NCBI GenBank assembly: GCA_035295845.1
Contig: DATGIF010000019.1
Location: forward strand, 1 to 64,000
From: Palsa-892 sp035295845
GTDB lineage: Bacteria > Pseudomonadota > Alphaproteobacteria > Rhizobiales > Xanthobacteraceae
Reading direction: 5' to 3'
Length of the DNA: 64,000 bases
Shown here one piece after another: positions 31,304-38,971 of the stretch (position 1 is the stretch's first letter; each line of letters starts with the position of its first letter). The notes under the pieces are model-generated. The model ran no database searches. It saw only the letters and a program-made list of their open reading frames with translations, and was not told where the DNA came from. The position numbers and the translations under genes were made by a program.

Positions 31304-32156
31304 GCGGCACGCCGAGATTGTCGATCAGCCGTGTCGGGCCGATTTTGGCCGCGACCAGAAGCCGAATCGGACCCTCCTTGGCGGACGTGATCGGGGCGAG
31401 GGTATCGGCGTTGCGCGCTTCGAAATAATCGAGTTTGAAACCGGCGCGCTCGATCGCAACTTTTCCGCGCGCCATCACGCTGGCCAAGGCTTCACCTCTG
31501 GCGATGGCGAGCGCACTTTCCTGCAACGTGCGATGGAGGACGGGCGCTGCCTTTCGCTCGTCGGGCGACAGATAAACGTTGCGGGAGGAGAGCGCGAGGC
31601 CGTCTTTTTCGCGCACTGTCCCGCCGCCGACGATCCGGATCGGCAGCGCGAGGTCACGCACCAGCCGCTTCACCACGAGAAGCTGCTGGTAGTCCTTTTC
31701 GCCAAAAAACGCGAAATCGGGCATAGCGGCGATCAGGAGCTTCGCCACAATTGTCGCGACGCCGCCGAAGAAATGCGGACGGAACTTGTCCTCGAGGCCG
31801 GCGAGCGCCGGCCCCTCGGGCGCAATCCGCGTCGCGAAACCCTCGGGGTAGAGCTCGGCCACCTCCGGGGCAAAGACAAGGTCGGCCTTTTCGGCGTTGA
31901 GCGCCGCGATATCGGCCTTCCAGGTGCGCGGGTAGCGTCCGAAATCCTCGTGCGGGGCGAATTGCGTTGGATTGACGAAGATCGAAACCACGGTTCGGGT
32001 CGCCGTCCTGCGGGCGAGCCGCACCAGCGAAATATGGCCGTCATGCAAGGCGCCCATAGTGGGCACGAGGGCGATGCTGTTTTTGCGGGAGCGAAAGCCC
32101 GCGACCGCCGCACGCAGCGCCTTCACCGTCCGAACGGTCCGCAACCGAGCCGCCAT
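31290..32156 (-). CDS. panC: Pantoate--beta-alanine ligase, 288 aa
   Basis: Makes pantothenate from pantoate, beta-alanine and ATP (coenzyme A route). The family signatures are intact: ALVPTMGALHDGHISLVRLA (HxGH nucleotide motif), SIFVNPTQFAPHEDFGRYPR, FGGVATIVAKL, FFGEKDYQQLLVVKRL and LSSRNVYLSPDER (KMSKS-like position). The ATG at 32156 fits family length; a further 53 open codons upstream are unlike it. Divergent from mipZ, an arrangement seen in related genomes. No panB next to it. Confidence 0.95.
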   Translation of the reverse strand: MAARLRTVRTVKALRAAVAGFRSRKNSIALVPTMGALHDGHISLVRLARRTATRTVVSIFVNPTQFAPHEDFGRYPRTWKADIAALNAEKADLVFAPEVAELYPEGFATRIAPEGPALAGLEDKFRPHFFGGVATIVAKLLIAAMPDFAFFGEKDYQQLLVVKRLVRDLALPIRIVGGGTVREKDGLALSSRNVYLSPDERKAAPVLHRTLQESALAIARGEALASVMARGKVAIERAGFKLDYFEARNADTLAPITSAKEGPIRLLVAAKIGPTRLIDNLGVPLRRA

Positions 32157-32286
32157 GCCAATCCTCCGGGCTACCTGTATCCAAAAGGTCACGGCCCGCT
32201 GCAAGGTCCGTGATCGGGGCGGTGGGGGTGGTAACCGGGAACAGAAAAAATTTTCTCTACGGGCGGTCTTTGTCTCGACTTCGCGC

Positions 32287-32316
32287 TTGACGTTTTGGCC
32301 GATCGACTCCCACAAT
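32287..32316 (+). promoter_or_regulatory. Candidate mipZ promoter (TTGACG-N18-CACAAT)
   Basis: A -35/-10-like pair placing the transcript start near 32323, about 30 bases from the mipZ ATG. A perfect 6-bp stem CGACCC-TGTT-GGGTCG (32329..32344) sits between it and the ATG and could cover the ribosome site. Confidence 0.4.
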
Positions 32317-32353
32317 CATTCTTAGGGGCGACCCTGTTGGGTCGGGGTTGTGA

Positions 32354-33301
32354 ATGCGTATCGAGAGTCAGGCGTTCCTGAACGCGGCGGCCCAGGCAAA
32401 GGCTGCAAGGTCGCACGTCATCGTGCTCGCCAACGAAAAGGGCGGTTCCGGCAAGACCACGACGGCGATGCACGTGATTACGGCGCTCCTGAAAGCAGGC
32501 CAGCGCGTCGCAGCCATCGACATCGACAGCCGCCAGAAAAGCCTCACCCGCTACATCGTCAACCGCAAGAACTGGGCGAAAAAGACCCGCATCCCGCTCG
32601 AATTGCCCGACCATTTCGTCGTCGACCGCGCCGACACGCGCAGCGTCGACGAAAACGAGGCGGCCGAATTCGCGGGCTTCGCCGCCGCGGTCATGGCCAT
32701 CGAGCATACCCATGATTTCGTCGTCATCGATACTCCGGCAAGCGACAGCTATCTGATGCGGCTCGCGCATTCGATGGCCGATACGCTGATCACCCCGCTC
32801 AACGACAGCTTCGTCGATTTCGACGTGTTCGCGAGCGTTGATCCCGAAAGCTTCGAGGTGACCGGCACCAGCCACTATTCGGAGATGGTGCGTGAGGCGC
32901 GCCGCCAGCGCCGCCTGGTGGAAGAACACGACACCGACTGGATCGTGATCCGCAACCGCCTCGGGCAGTTGGAAACCCGCAACGGCCGCAACATCGCCGA
33001 GGGCCTCACCGAGCTTTCCCGGCGCATGTCGTTCCGCCAGTGCGAGGGGCTGACCGAGCGCGTGGTCTATCGCGAAATGTTCCCGCGCGGGCTAACAGTG
33101 CTCGACGCGCTGAACGAGCGGACGCTCGGGGTGAAGCCAACGCCTTCGCACCACGCCGCCTGCGAGGAAGTGCAGCGGTTCTTCGCCGCGCTGAGGCTGC
33201 CGGTGGATGAGCGGGGCAAGCGGCGGGCGGCCGCGCGCGCGGAATGGTTCCGCTCCTCCCGCCGTCCGCTCGATAACTCCTTCGAATTGATCAGCGAATA
33301 G
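32354..33301 (+). CDS. mipZ: Division-plane positioning ATPase MipZ, 315 aa
   Basis: ParA/MinD-type ATPase that forms a gradient from the ParB-bound poles and inhibits FtsZ, thereby placing the division site. The deviant Walker A ANEKGGSGKTTTAMH lies at 27-40, Walker B region FVVIDTPASDSYLMR later, and the alphaproteobacterial MipZ-specific RNRLGQLETRNGRNI and PRGLTVLDAL segments identify it rather than ParA. The length matches Caulobacter-type MipZ plus a short C-terminal extension. It is divergent from panC and followed by a VWA protein gene. Confidence 0.95.
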   Translation: MRIESQAFLNAAAQAKAARSHVIVLANEKGGSGKTTTAMHVITALLKAGQRVAAIDIDSRQKSLTRYIVNRKNWAKKTRIPLELPDHFVVDRADTRSVDENEAAEFAGFAAAVMAIEHTHDFVVIDTPASDSYLMRLAHSMADTLITPLNDSFVDFDVFASVDPESFEVTGTSHYSEMVREARRQRRLVEEHDTDWIVIRNRLGQLETRNGRNIAEGLTELSRRMSFRQCEGLTERVVYREMFPRGLTVLDALNERTLGVKPTPSHHAACEEVQRFFAALRLPVDERGKRRAAARAEWFRSSRRPLDNSFELISE

Positions 33302-33400
33302 GCTCGCCGAAGCGTGATCAAAGCCGCTTGCGCGCGGCCCTAAAACCCCCAATCTGAAGTGCCTAGACTGCGGCAGAAACCGCAGCCCGAGGGTTTGTGG

Positions 33401-34150
33401 ATGGCCAAGGATCGCGACGGGACCCGCACCCCCGCGCCGCGGGCGGAAAAGCCCGTTAGCGCCTCCAAATCGGATCGCGCCGAGATCGATACGTTTCTCG
33501 CGCGCGCCCGCGCGCTCGGGCCGCGGCTCGACGGCAAGCGCGGGCGGCTCGTCTTTGCGCTCGATGCCACCATGAGCCGGGAGCCGACCTGGGACATGGC
33601 CTGCTCGCTGCAAGGCGAGATGTTCGACGAAGCGGCCGCCGCCGGCGGTCTCGACGTGCAGCTCCTTTATTATCGCGGCCTGCATGAATGCCGCAGCTCG
33701 AAATGGGTTTCGGATCCGAAGCGGCTCGGCGATCTGATGGTGCGGATCCATTGCGAGGGCGGCAACACCCAGATCGGCCGGGTGCTCGAACATGTGCGCA
33801 AGGAAACCAAGATCGCGAAAGTGAACGCGCTGGTCTTTGTCGGCGACGCGATGGAGGAAGGTATCGACGGCCTTTGCACCGCCGCCGGCGAGCTTGGGCT
33901 TCTGGGCGTGCCGGCCTTCATGTTTCAGGAGGGTCGCGATCCGGTGACGGAGCGCGCTTTCAAGGAGATCGCGCGGCTTTCGAACGGCGCCTGGTGCCGC
34001 TTCGACGCGGGCGCCGCGGCAGAGCTGCGCGAGCTTCTGCGCGCGGCCGCCGCCTATGCGGCGGGCGGCCGGATGGCGCTTGCCGATCTTTCCAAGCGCA
34101 AGGGTGGCGAGGGCGCCGTGCGTCTCCTCGGCCAGATGAGGCCGCAATGA
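33401..34150 (+). CDS. VWA-like domain protein, 249 aa
   Basis: After a 40-residue polar start comes a von Willebrand A-type fold: GKRGRLVFALDATMSREPTW, with D-x-T-x-S at the metal site (DATMS), VQLLYYRGLHECRSSKW, GNTQIGRVLEHVRKETK and VNALVFVGDAMEEGIDGLC as the later Asp loop (VGDAMEE). MIDAS-like residues D, T and S are kept. It lacks a signal peptide, so it is cytoplasmic. The ATG at 33401 has a G-rich upstream stretch. Its stop overlaps the ATG of the DnaJ-domain gene by 4 bases (ATGA), which suggests the two proteins act together. Function unknown. Confidence 0.75.
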   Translation: MAKDRDGTRTPAPRAEKPVSASKSDRAEIDTFLARARALGPRLDGKRGRLVFALDATMSREPTWDMACSLQGEMFDEAAAAGGLDVQLLYYRGLHECRSSKWVSDPKRLGDLMVRIHCEGGNTQIGRVLEHVRKETKIAKVNALVFVGDAMEEGIDGLCTAAGELGLLGVPAFMFQEGRDPVTERAFKEIARLSNGAWCRFDAGAAAELRELLRAAAAYAAGGRMALADLSKRKGGEGAVRLLGQMRPQ

Positions 34151-34848
34151 CCCCCCTCTTGATCGGCGTTGCCGTGCTCCTCTTCGTGATCGGGGCGATG
34201 CGTCTCATCGCGCATGCCGATGCGCGGTTGCTCGCGCGCAATCTCCGCCGCGGCAGCGGGGTGGCGGCGCTGGCGGGCGCGGCTTATCTGACCGCCATCG
34301 GCCGCTTTCCGGTGGCGATCCCGCTCGGCATTTTCGGGCTCGGCCTTCTCGATCTCCTGCCGAGCATGGCGAGCTTCGGCGGCCGCACCCGGCCTTCTCC
34401 CGGACAGACATCGAAGGTGCGCTCGCGCGCGATCGAGATGGAGCTCGACCACGACAGCGGCGAGATGCGCGGCGCCTTCATCAGCGGCAAATATGCCGGC
34501 GTTGCGCTCGACGCGCTCGATCAGGCGGCGCTCGTCTCGGTGCTCCCCGATCTCGACGAGGAGAGCCGCGCGCTACTCGAAGCTTATCTCGACCGCCGGG
34601 CGCCCGGTTGGCGTGAACACGTCGAGGAAGATGCGGGTGCGGGGCCGCGCCAGCCGCCGCGCCATGGCCCGATGACCGAGGAAGAGGCGTACAAGATCCT
34701 CGGGGTCGAAAAAGGAGCGAGCGCGGTCGAGATAAGACGGGCGCATCGCTCGCTCATGAAGAAACTGCACCCCGACCAAGGGGGGTCGACGTATCTCGCC
34801 GCTCGTGTGAACGAGGCTAAGGAAATCCTTCTTCGCAGCCATCGCTAA
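34147..34848 (+). CDS. Membrane-anchored DnaJ-domain protein, 233 aa
   Basis: An N-terminal helix TPLLIGVAVLLFVIGAMRLI and a second hydrophobic stretch (AIPLGIFGLGLLDLLPSMAS) anchor it. The middle part (SRAIEMELDHDSGEMRGAFI, ALDALDQAALVSVLPDLDEE) is a conserved alphaproteobacterial region. The C-terminus is a J-domain: TEEEAYKILGVEKGASAVEI and LMKKLHPDQGGSTYLAARVN, with the HPD motif for Hsp70 binding. The arrangement resembles DjlA/TIM14-type membrane co-chaperones. Coupled with the VWA gene. Partner DnaK is not in the window. Confidence 0.82.
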   Translation: MTPLLIGVAVLLFVIGAMRLIAHADARLLARNLRRGSGVAALAGAAYLTAIGRFPVAIPLGIFGLGLLDLLPSMASFGGRTRPSPGQTSKVRSRAIEMELDHDSGEMRGAFISGKYAGVALDALDQAALVSVLPDLDEESRALLEAYLDRRAPGWREHVEEDAGAGPRQPPRHGPMTEEEAYKILGVEKGASAVEIRRAHRSLMKKLHPDQGGSTYLAARVNEAKEILLRSHR

Positions 34849-34898
34849 ACTCCAACGCTACACAACTCGTGACCGACGACGCATCGTCCCTGTGACCT

Positions 34899-36575
34899 TC
34901 AGTTTTTGACCGGTATGCAAGCGAAGTCGTTTTTCTTGAGCGCTTCGCAAGTCTTTCGCGCTTCCGCCTCGTCGGAAAAACCGGCGAAGCGGGCGCGCAC
35001 ATATTCGACCGAACCCTTGACCGTTTTCTCCGTGTAAGATTCGGCGCGGGCGAGAAGGCCCGTGAGCCGCTCGCGTGCCGCCGCGAGCTTGCCCTTGGCC
35101 TCGCCCTCATTGGTGTAAGCGCCGATTTGAATATGCCAGCCCGGGCGGGACGCGATCACGCTGTCAGGCACGGCGGTGGGTGTAATCGAAGCAACGGCTA
35201 CGGGCGCCACCCTGGGCGGTGGAGAAGCCTGCGATTGATCCTTGCCGGTGGCAGCGGGTGCGGGCGGGGTCGTGGGGGAAAGCGTCGCGGCGGGGAGCGG
35301 CGGGGCGACGGGCGCCGGCACGAATTCGGACTGCGGGCGAACGGCGGCCGCAACCCGCTGCTCCAGGGGCAGCGATTGGGCTTCGGGCGTCGCGGGCGCG
35401 GTCACCGGGGGCGTGACGTCGATCGTGCCCGCGGCATAGGAGCTGATTTGCAACGGCTGCAACGGTGCCGCGGTTACGTTGCCGAAGGGCGAAATCCGCA
35501 ACACGCCGAGCGTGCGGGGCTTTTGCTCCGGCGGGGTCTGCGTGTCGCCGCTCTTGGCGACCGTGATCGTGCGCACGGCGCTCGGCCGCATCGGCTCGCG
35601 CGAACCCGGCGCCGGTACGGTGGCGATGCGGGCGACGGCGCGCGCCGGCGGCGGCGTCGGCGGCGCTTCGGCGATCAGCGGCAGCGTGCGTTCGCCGGCA
35701 TAGGCCTTGGGCAGATACGCGTCGATCAGTTCACGCATGCGCTCGTCGCGGGCGCCGGCGCTGGCGCCGCCGAGCACGACGGCGACGATCGCGCGGTTGT
35801 TGAGCTTCACGCTGGTGACGAGGTTGAAGCCCGATGCGCGGGTGTAGCCGGTCTTGATGCCGTCGACCCCGTCGCGGTTGATCAGGCGATTGTGGTTGGC
35901 GATCTGCTCGCCGCGCCAGAGAAAGGTCTTCAGCGAGAAATAGCGGTACAGGCGGGGGAAGCGATCCTGAATTGCGCGGCCGAGGAGGGCGAGATCGCGC
36001 GCGGTCGTGATCTGCTCCTTGTCGGGAAGGCCCGAAGCGTTCCTGAAGGTGGTGCCGCTCATGCCGAGGGCGCGCGCCTTTTTCGTCATCAGAATCGCGA
36101 AGGCGTCTTCATCGCCGGCGATCGCCTCGGCGATGGCGACCGCGACATCGTTGGCGGAGCGGGTGATCAGCGCCTTGATCGCGTCCTCGACTTCGATCTT
36201 CTCGCCCGGGTCGAGATCGAGCTTGGTCGGTGCCTGGTCGGCGGCGTGCTGCGAAATGGTCATCTTCTGGTCGAGCCGGATGCGCCCCGCCTCGATCTGC
36301 TCGAACAGGAGATAAAGCGTCATGATCTTGGTGAGCGAAGCGGGATGCCGCGGCATGTCCGCCTTCGTCTCCTGCAGGACCTTGCCGGTCTTGGCGTCGA
36401 CGACGATGGAGGCGAAGCCTCCCTGCCAGCCGGAATCGGAATCGTCATCGGCGCTTGCGCGGCGGGCGCGGGCGTCAGCGCCGAAGCTGGTAAGGAGAAT
36501 TGCAAACATCGCGATCACAGCAATCGCGAACGCCTTCCGCGAAATTCGCGGCGCTCCCCTACGCGAACGCAACAT
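34899..36575 (-). CDS. D-alanyl-D-alanine carboxypeptidase with C-terminal SPOR domain, 558 aa
   Basis: Penicillin-binding protein of family S11, trimming stem peptides in the periplasm. A signal helix (AFAIAVIAMFAILLTSFGAD) is followed by the three catalytic motifs: S80-x-x-K83 (HPASLTKIM), S140-A-N142 (TRSANDVAVAIAE) and K241-T-G (DGIKTGYTR). A long Pro/Ala-rich linker (about 300-480) leads to an SPOR peptidoglycan-binding domain at the end (WHIQIGAYTNEGEAKGKL...KNDFACIPVKN). SPOR domains target septal glycan, so a role at division is likely, near mipZ in position. Named dacA/dacF-like; the exact ortholog is uncertain. Confidence 0.93.
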   Translation of the reverse strand: MLRSRRGAPRISRKAFAIAVIAMFAILLTSFGADARARRASADDDSDSGWQGGFASIVVDAKTGKVLQETKADMPRHPASLTKIMTLYLLFEQIEAGRIRLDQKMTISQHAADQAPTKLDLDPGEKIEVEDAIKALITRSANDVAVAIAEAIAGDEDAFAILMTKKARALGMSGTTFRNASGLPDKEQITTARDLALLGRAIQDRFPRLYRYFSLKTFLWRGEQIANHNRLINRDGVDGIKTGYTRASGFNLVTSVKLNNRAIVAVVLGGASAGARDERMRELIDAYLPKAYAGERTLPLIAEAPPTPPPARAVARIATVPAPGSREPMRPSAVRTITVAKSGDTQTPPEQKPRTLGVLRISPFGNVTAAPLQPLQISSYAAGTIDVTPPVTAPATPEAQSLPLEQRVAAAVRPQSEFVPAPVAPPLPAATLSPTTPPAPAATGKDQSQASPPPRVAPVAVASITPTAVPDSVIASRPGWHIQIGAYTNEGEAKGKLAAARERLTGLLARAESYTEKTVKGSVEYVRARFAGFSDEAEARKTCEALKKNDFACIPVKN

Positions 36576-36753
36576 TCACTACCGTCCTGGCTTCTCGTCC
36601 GGGCGTCGCCGGTCTTCGAAACGGCGCTTCTGCATCCCCAAAGACGCGCCGTGACCGCCAAAACGCCGCGGCCAAGGCCAAAATTAGAGAAGGCGGTGTT
36701 AGAAAAGTGTTAAGCTGCCAAGGCCTTAGCGGAAACCGCCAGAATCTTGATGG

Positions 36754-36762
36754 TGCGATGCA
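36754..36762. promoter_or_regulatory. TGC-N3-GCA motif, candidate PhaR site 1
   Basis: TGCGATGCA upstream of the phasin gene. PhaR repressors of polyhydroxyalkanoate granule proteins in Rhodobacter and Paracoccus recognise TGC-N3/4-GCA-type sequences. The 314-bp gap between the carboxypeptidase and phasin genes holds this, a second site at 36784 and the promoter; nothing else is apparent in it. Confidence 0.45.
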
Positions 36763-36770
36763 AAATTTTC

Positions 36771-36799
36771 TTGACCTTTATGTTGCAGTGCACTATTTG
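36771..36799 (+). promoter_or_regulatory. Phasin promoter (TTGACC-N17-TATTTG)
   Basis: Good -35/-10 pair with 17-bp spacing; the -10 element ends 91 bases before the phasin ATG. A PhaR-like site lies within the spacer (36784..36792), well placed for repression. Confidence 0.55.
36784..36792. promoter_or_regulatory. TGC-N3-GCA motif, candidate PhaR site 2
   Basis: TGCAGTGCA between the -35 and -10 elements of the phasin promoter, exactly 30 bp (three helical turns) from the similar motif at 36754. Two in-phase sites strengthen the prediction of PhaR repression. Confidence 0.5.
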
Positions 36800-36889
36800 C
36801 CCTTTAGAGCGGCACGGACATGCCGTTCTTTCTAGCAACCCCAAGAGGCGCCCGCCGGGGTCCCAAGGCCGGCGGGAGTGGAGCAGACC

Positions 36890-37219
36890 ATGTTTCAAAA
36901 TTTCGACGAGCTGCAGAAGCTCACCAAGGAAAATACGGATATCGCGATGAAGAACTTCAACACGGTGTCGAAGGGCGTGCAGGCGATCGCGGTCGAGGTC
37001 GCCGACTACTCCAAGAAGTCGTTCGAGGAAGGCACGGCGGCGATCGAGAAGCTGTTCGGCGCCAAGACCCTCGACAAGGCGATCGAGGTGCAAAACGACT
37101 ACTTCAAGACCGCCTATGAAGGCTTCGTGGCCGAAGCGACCAAGATCGGCGAACTCTATGCCGACCTCGCCAAGGAGACCTATAAGCCCATCGAAACCGC
37201 GCTTTCGAAAGCGAAGTAA
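36890..37219 (+). CDS. Phasin-family granule-associated protein, 109 aa
   Basis: Short phasin: MFQNFDELQKLTKENTDIAM, KNFNTVSKGVQAIAVEVADY, SKKSFEEGTAAIEKLFGAKT and FKTAYEGFVAEATKIGELYA, the amphipathic helix pattern of phasin_2 proteins that coat polyhydroxyalkanoate granules. No Cys, few Trp, no signal peptide. The ATG at 36890 is preceded by GGAG at a good distance; a GTG at 36878 would add four residues. Two TGC-N3-GCA sites upstream suggest PhaR control. The gene ends in a strong terminator. Confidence 0.9.
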   Translation: MFQNFDELQKLTKENTDIAMKNFNTVSKGVQAIAVEVADYSKKSFEEGTAAIEKLFGAKTLDKAIEVQNDYFKTAYEGFVAEATKIGELYADLAKETYKPIETALSKAK

Positions 37220-37269
37220 CAAGAATAGGCTTTCGAGCTGTTTCGTAAAGTTTTCGCGTAAGAAACGCA

Positions 37270-37300
37270 GGCCCGGTCAATCCGCCGGGCCTTTGTTTTT
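37270..37300 (+). terminator. Rho-independent terminator after the phasin gene
   Basis: Stem GGCCCGG ... CCGGGCC followed by TTTGTTTTT, 51 bases after the stop. Confidence 0.85.
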
Positions 37301-37511
37301 GCGTGCGCCGAAGGCGCAAGGCTCGCTTGACTCGGCCGCCGGGCGGGGCCAAGAGCGTTTTTGTTGGTCCGTCAGTTTTCGCCCTCGGGGGGCGACAGGA
37401 ATTTCAAACGCATGCCCAGCGACAGTCGAAGATCACAGCCGGCCCGGTAGCGATGGCCTGATCACAGATCGGCTCGCCATCTGCTGCCAGGCCGGCGGAT
37501 TGAGGTGAGCC

Positions 37512-38885
37512 ATGGATGACATCGTCTCCCACCACGAAGATAACACGCGCGATCCGGCTCAGCTTGCCGCCGAGCTTGTCCGCAAAAAATATCCCGCCGA
37601 CATTGTCGAAGTGCTGAACGAGCTCCCGCCGGAAGAAGCGGCCGCGGTTCTGGCATTTCTTCCGTTCGAGCGGGTCGTCGAGGTGTTCGACGAGCCCGAC
37701 CTCAATGATCCTGCCGGGCTGATTCTGGCGTTGCCGGAGGAGCAGGCGAGGGTCGTGCTCGGCGGGCTCTCCGCCGACCGCGCGACGGATATCTTCCGGC
37801 AGTTTATCGGGCCGGTCCGCGCGCACCTTTTGGGTCTTCTGGATCCCGAGACCAAGACCTCCATCGAAAAGCTGCTGACGTATCCGGAAAACACCGCCGG
37901 CAGCATCATGACGACCGAATTCGTCTGCGTGCCTTCCACCTGGACGATCGAACAGACGCTGGAACATGTCCGGGTCGTCGAGCGCACGCGCGAAACGGTT
38001 TACGCCATCTACGTCCTCGATCCGCTGAAGAAGACGCTGCTGCAGGTCGTGACCTTGCGGCGGCTGATCTCGGGCGATCCGAAGGATTCCATTCTCTCCG
38101 TCGCGCGCAGCGCCATCACCACGACGCCGCTCACCGACCGCGAGGAGGTCGCGCGGATCATTTCCAAATACGACCTTTTGGCGGTGCCGGTCGTCGACGA
38201 AAAGAACCACCTTATCGGCATCGTGACGGTCGACGACATCATCGACGCGATCGTCGAAGAAGGCACGGAGGACGTGCAGAAGTTCGGCGGCATGGCCGCG
38301 ATCGACGAGCCTTACATGCAGATCAGCTTCGGCCAGATGATGTACAAGCGCGCCGGCTGGCTTTCCATTCTGTTCATGAGCGAGATGCTGACCGCCAGCG
38401 CCATGCAATATTTCGAAAACGAGCTCGAAAAGGCGGTGGTACTCACGCTGTTCATTCCGCTGATCATGAGCTCGGGCGGCAATTCCGGGTCGCAGGCAAC
38501 CTCGCTCCTGATCCGCTCGCTCGCCTTGCGCGAGTTGAAGCTCGGCGACTGGTGGCGCGTGGCGATCCGCGAATTGCCGACCGGGATTGCGCTGGGCGCC
38601 GTCCTCGGCTTCATCGGCGTCATCCGCATCACGCTTTGGCAGAAATTCGGAATCTTCGATTACGGCGAGCATTGGCAGTTGATCGCCGCGACCGTGGCCG
38701 CGGCGCTCGTCGGCATCGTGACCTTCGGCTCGATGTCGGGATCCATGCTGCCGTTTATCCTCAAGCGGCTCGGCTTCGACCCCGCGAGCGCTTCCGCGCC
38801 GTTTGTAGCGACCCTCGTCGACGTCACCGGCCTCGTGATCTACTTTACCATCGCGCTGGTTTTCCTGAAGGGAACGCTGCTTTAA
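37512..38885 (+). CDS. mgtE: Magnesium transporter MgtE, 457 aa
   Basis: Mg2+ channel of the inner membrane. The N-terminal superhelical domain (LVRKKYPADIVEVLNELPPE) precedes a CBS pair (TAGSIMTTEFVCVPSTWTIE and ISKYDLLAVPVVDEKNHLIG, VDDIIDAIVEEGTEDVQK). The membrane domain carries the family signature PLIMSSGGNSGSQATSLLIR and ends FVATLVDVTGLVIYFTIAL. All parts of a Mg2+-gated MgtE are present, so gating by cytosolic Mg2+ is expected. No M-box riboswitch is evident in the 210 bases between the phasin terminator and the start. Confidence 0.95.
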   Translation: MDDIVSHHEDNTRDPAQLAAELVRKKYPADIVEVLNELPPEEAAAVLAFLPFERVVEVFDEPDLNDPAGLILALPEEQARVVLGGLSADRATDIFRQFIGPVRAHLLGLLDPETKTSIEKLLTYPENTAGSIMTTEFVCVPSTWTIEQTLEHVRVVERTRETVYAIYVLDPLKKTLLQVVTLRRLISGDPKDSILSVARSAITTTPLTDREEVARIISKYDLLAVPVVDEKNHLIGIVTVDDIIDAIVEEGTEDVQKFGGMAAIDEPYMQISFGQMMYKRAGWLSILFMSEMLTASAMQYFENELEKAVVLTLFIPLIMSSGGNSGSQATSLLIRSLALRELKLGDWWRVAIRELPTGIALGAVLGFIGVIRITLWQKFGIFDYGEHWQLIAATVAAALVGIVTFGSMSGSMLPFILKRLGFDPASASAPFVATLVDVTGLVIYFTIALVFLKGTLL

Positions 38886-38912
38886 TTCGATCGCGGCGCG
38901 GATTAAGAAAAG

Positions 38913-38944
38913 AGGCCCGGTGTGATGACCGGGCCTTTTGTTTT
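38913..38944 (+). terminator. Rho-independent terminator after mgtE
   Basis: Stem AGGCCCGGT-GTGATG-ACCGGGCCT followed by TTTGTTTT. It lies between mgtE and the convergent TadG-like gene, and on the minus strand has weaker T content. Confidence 0.85.
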
Positions 38945-38971
38945 CATGAAGGAGACTTTGCGAGGTACGGC

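Noticed and set aside
37301..37511. Magnesium riboswitch before mgtE
   Set aside because: I could not find the conserved M-box pairing or motif in this region.
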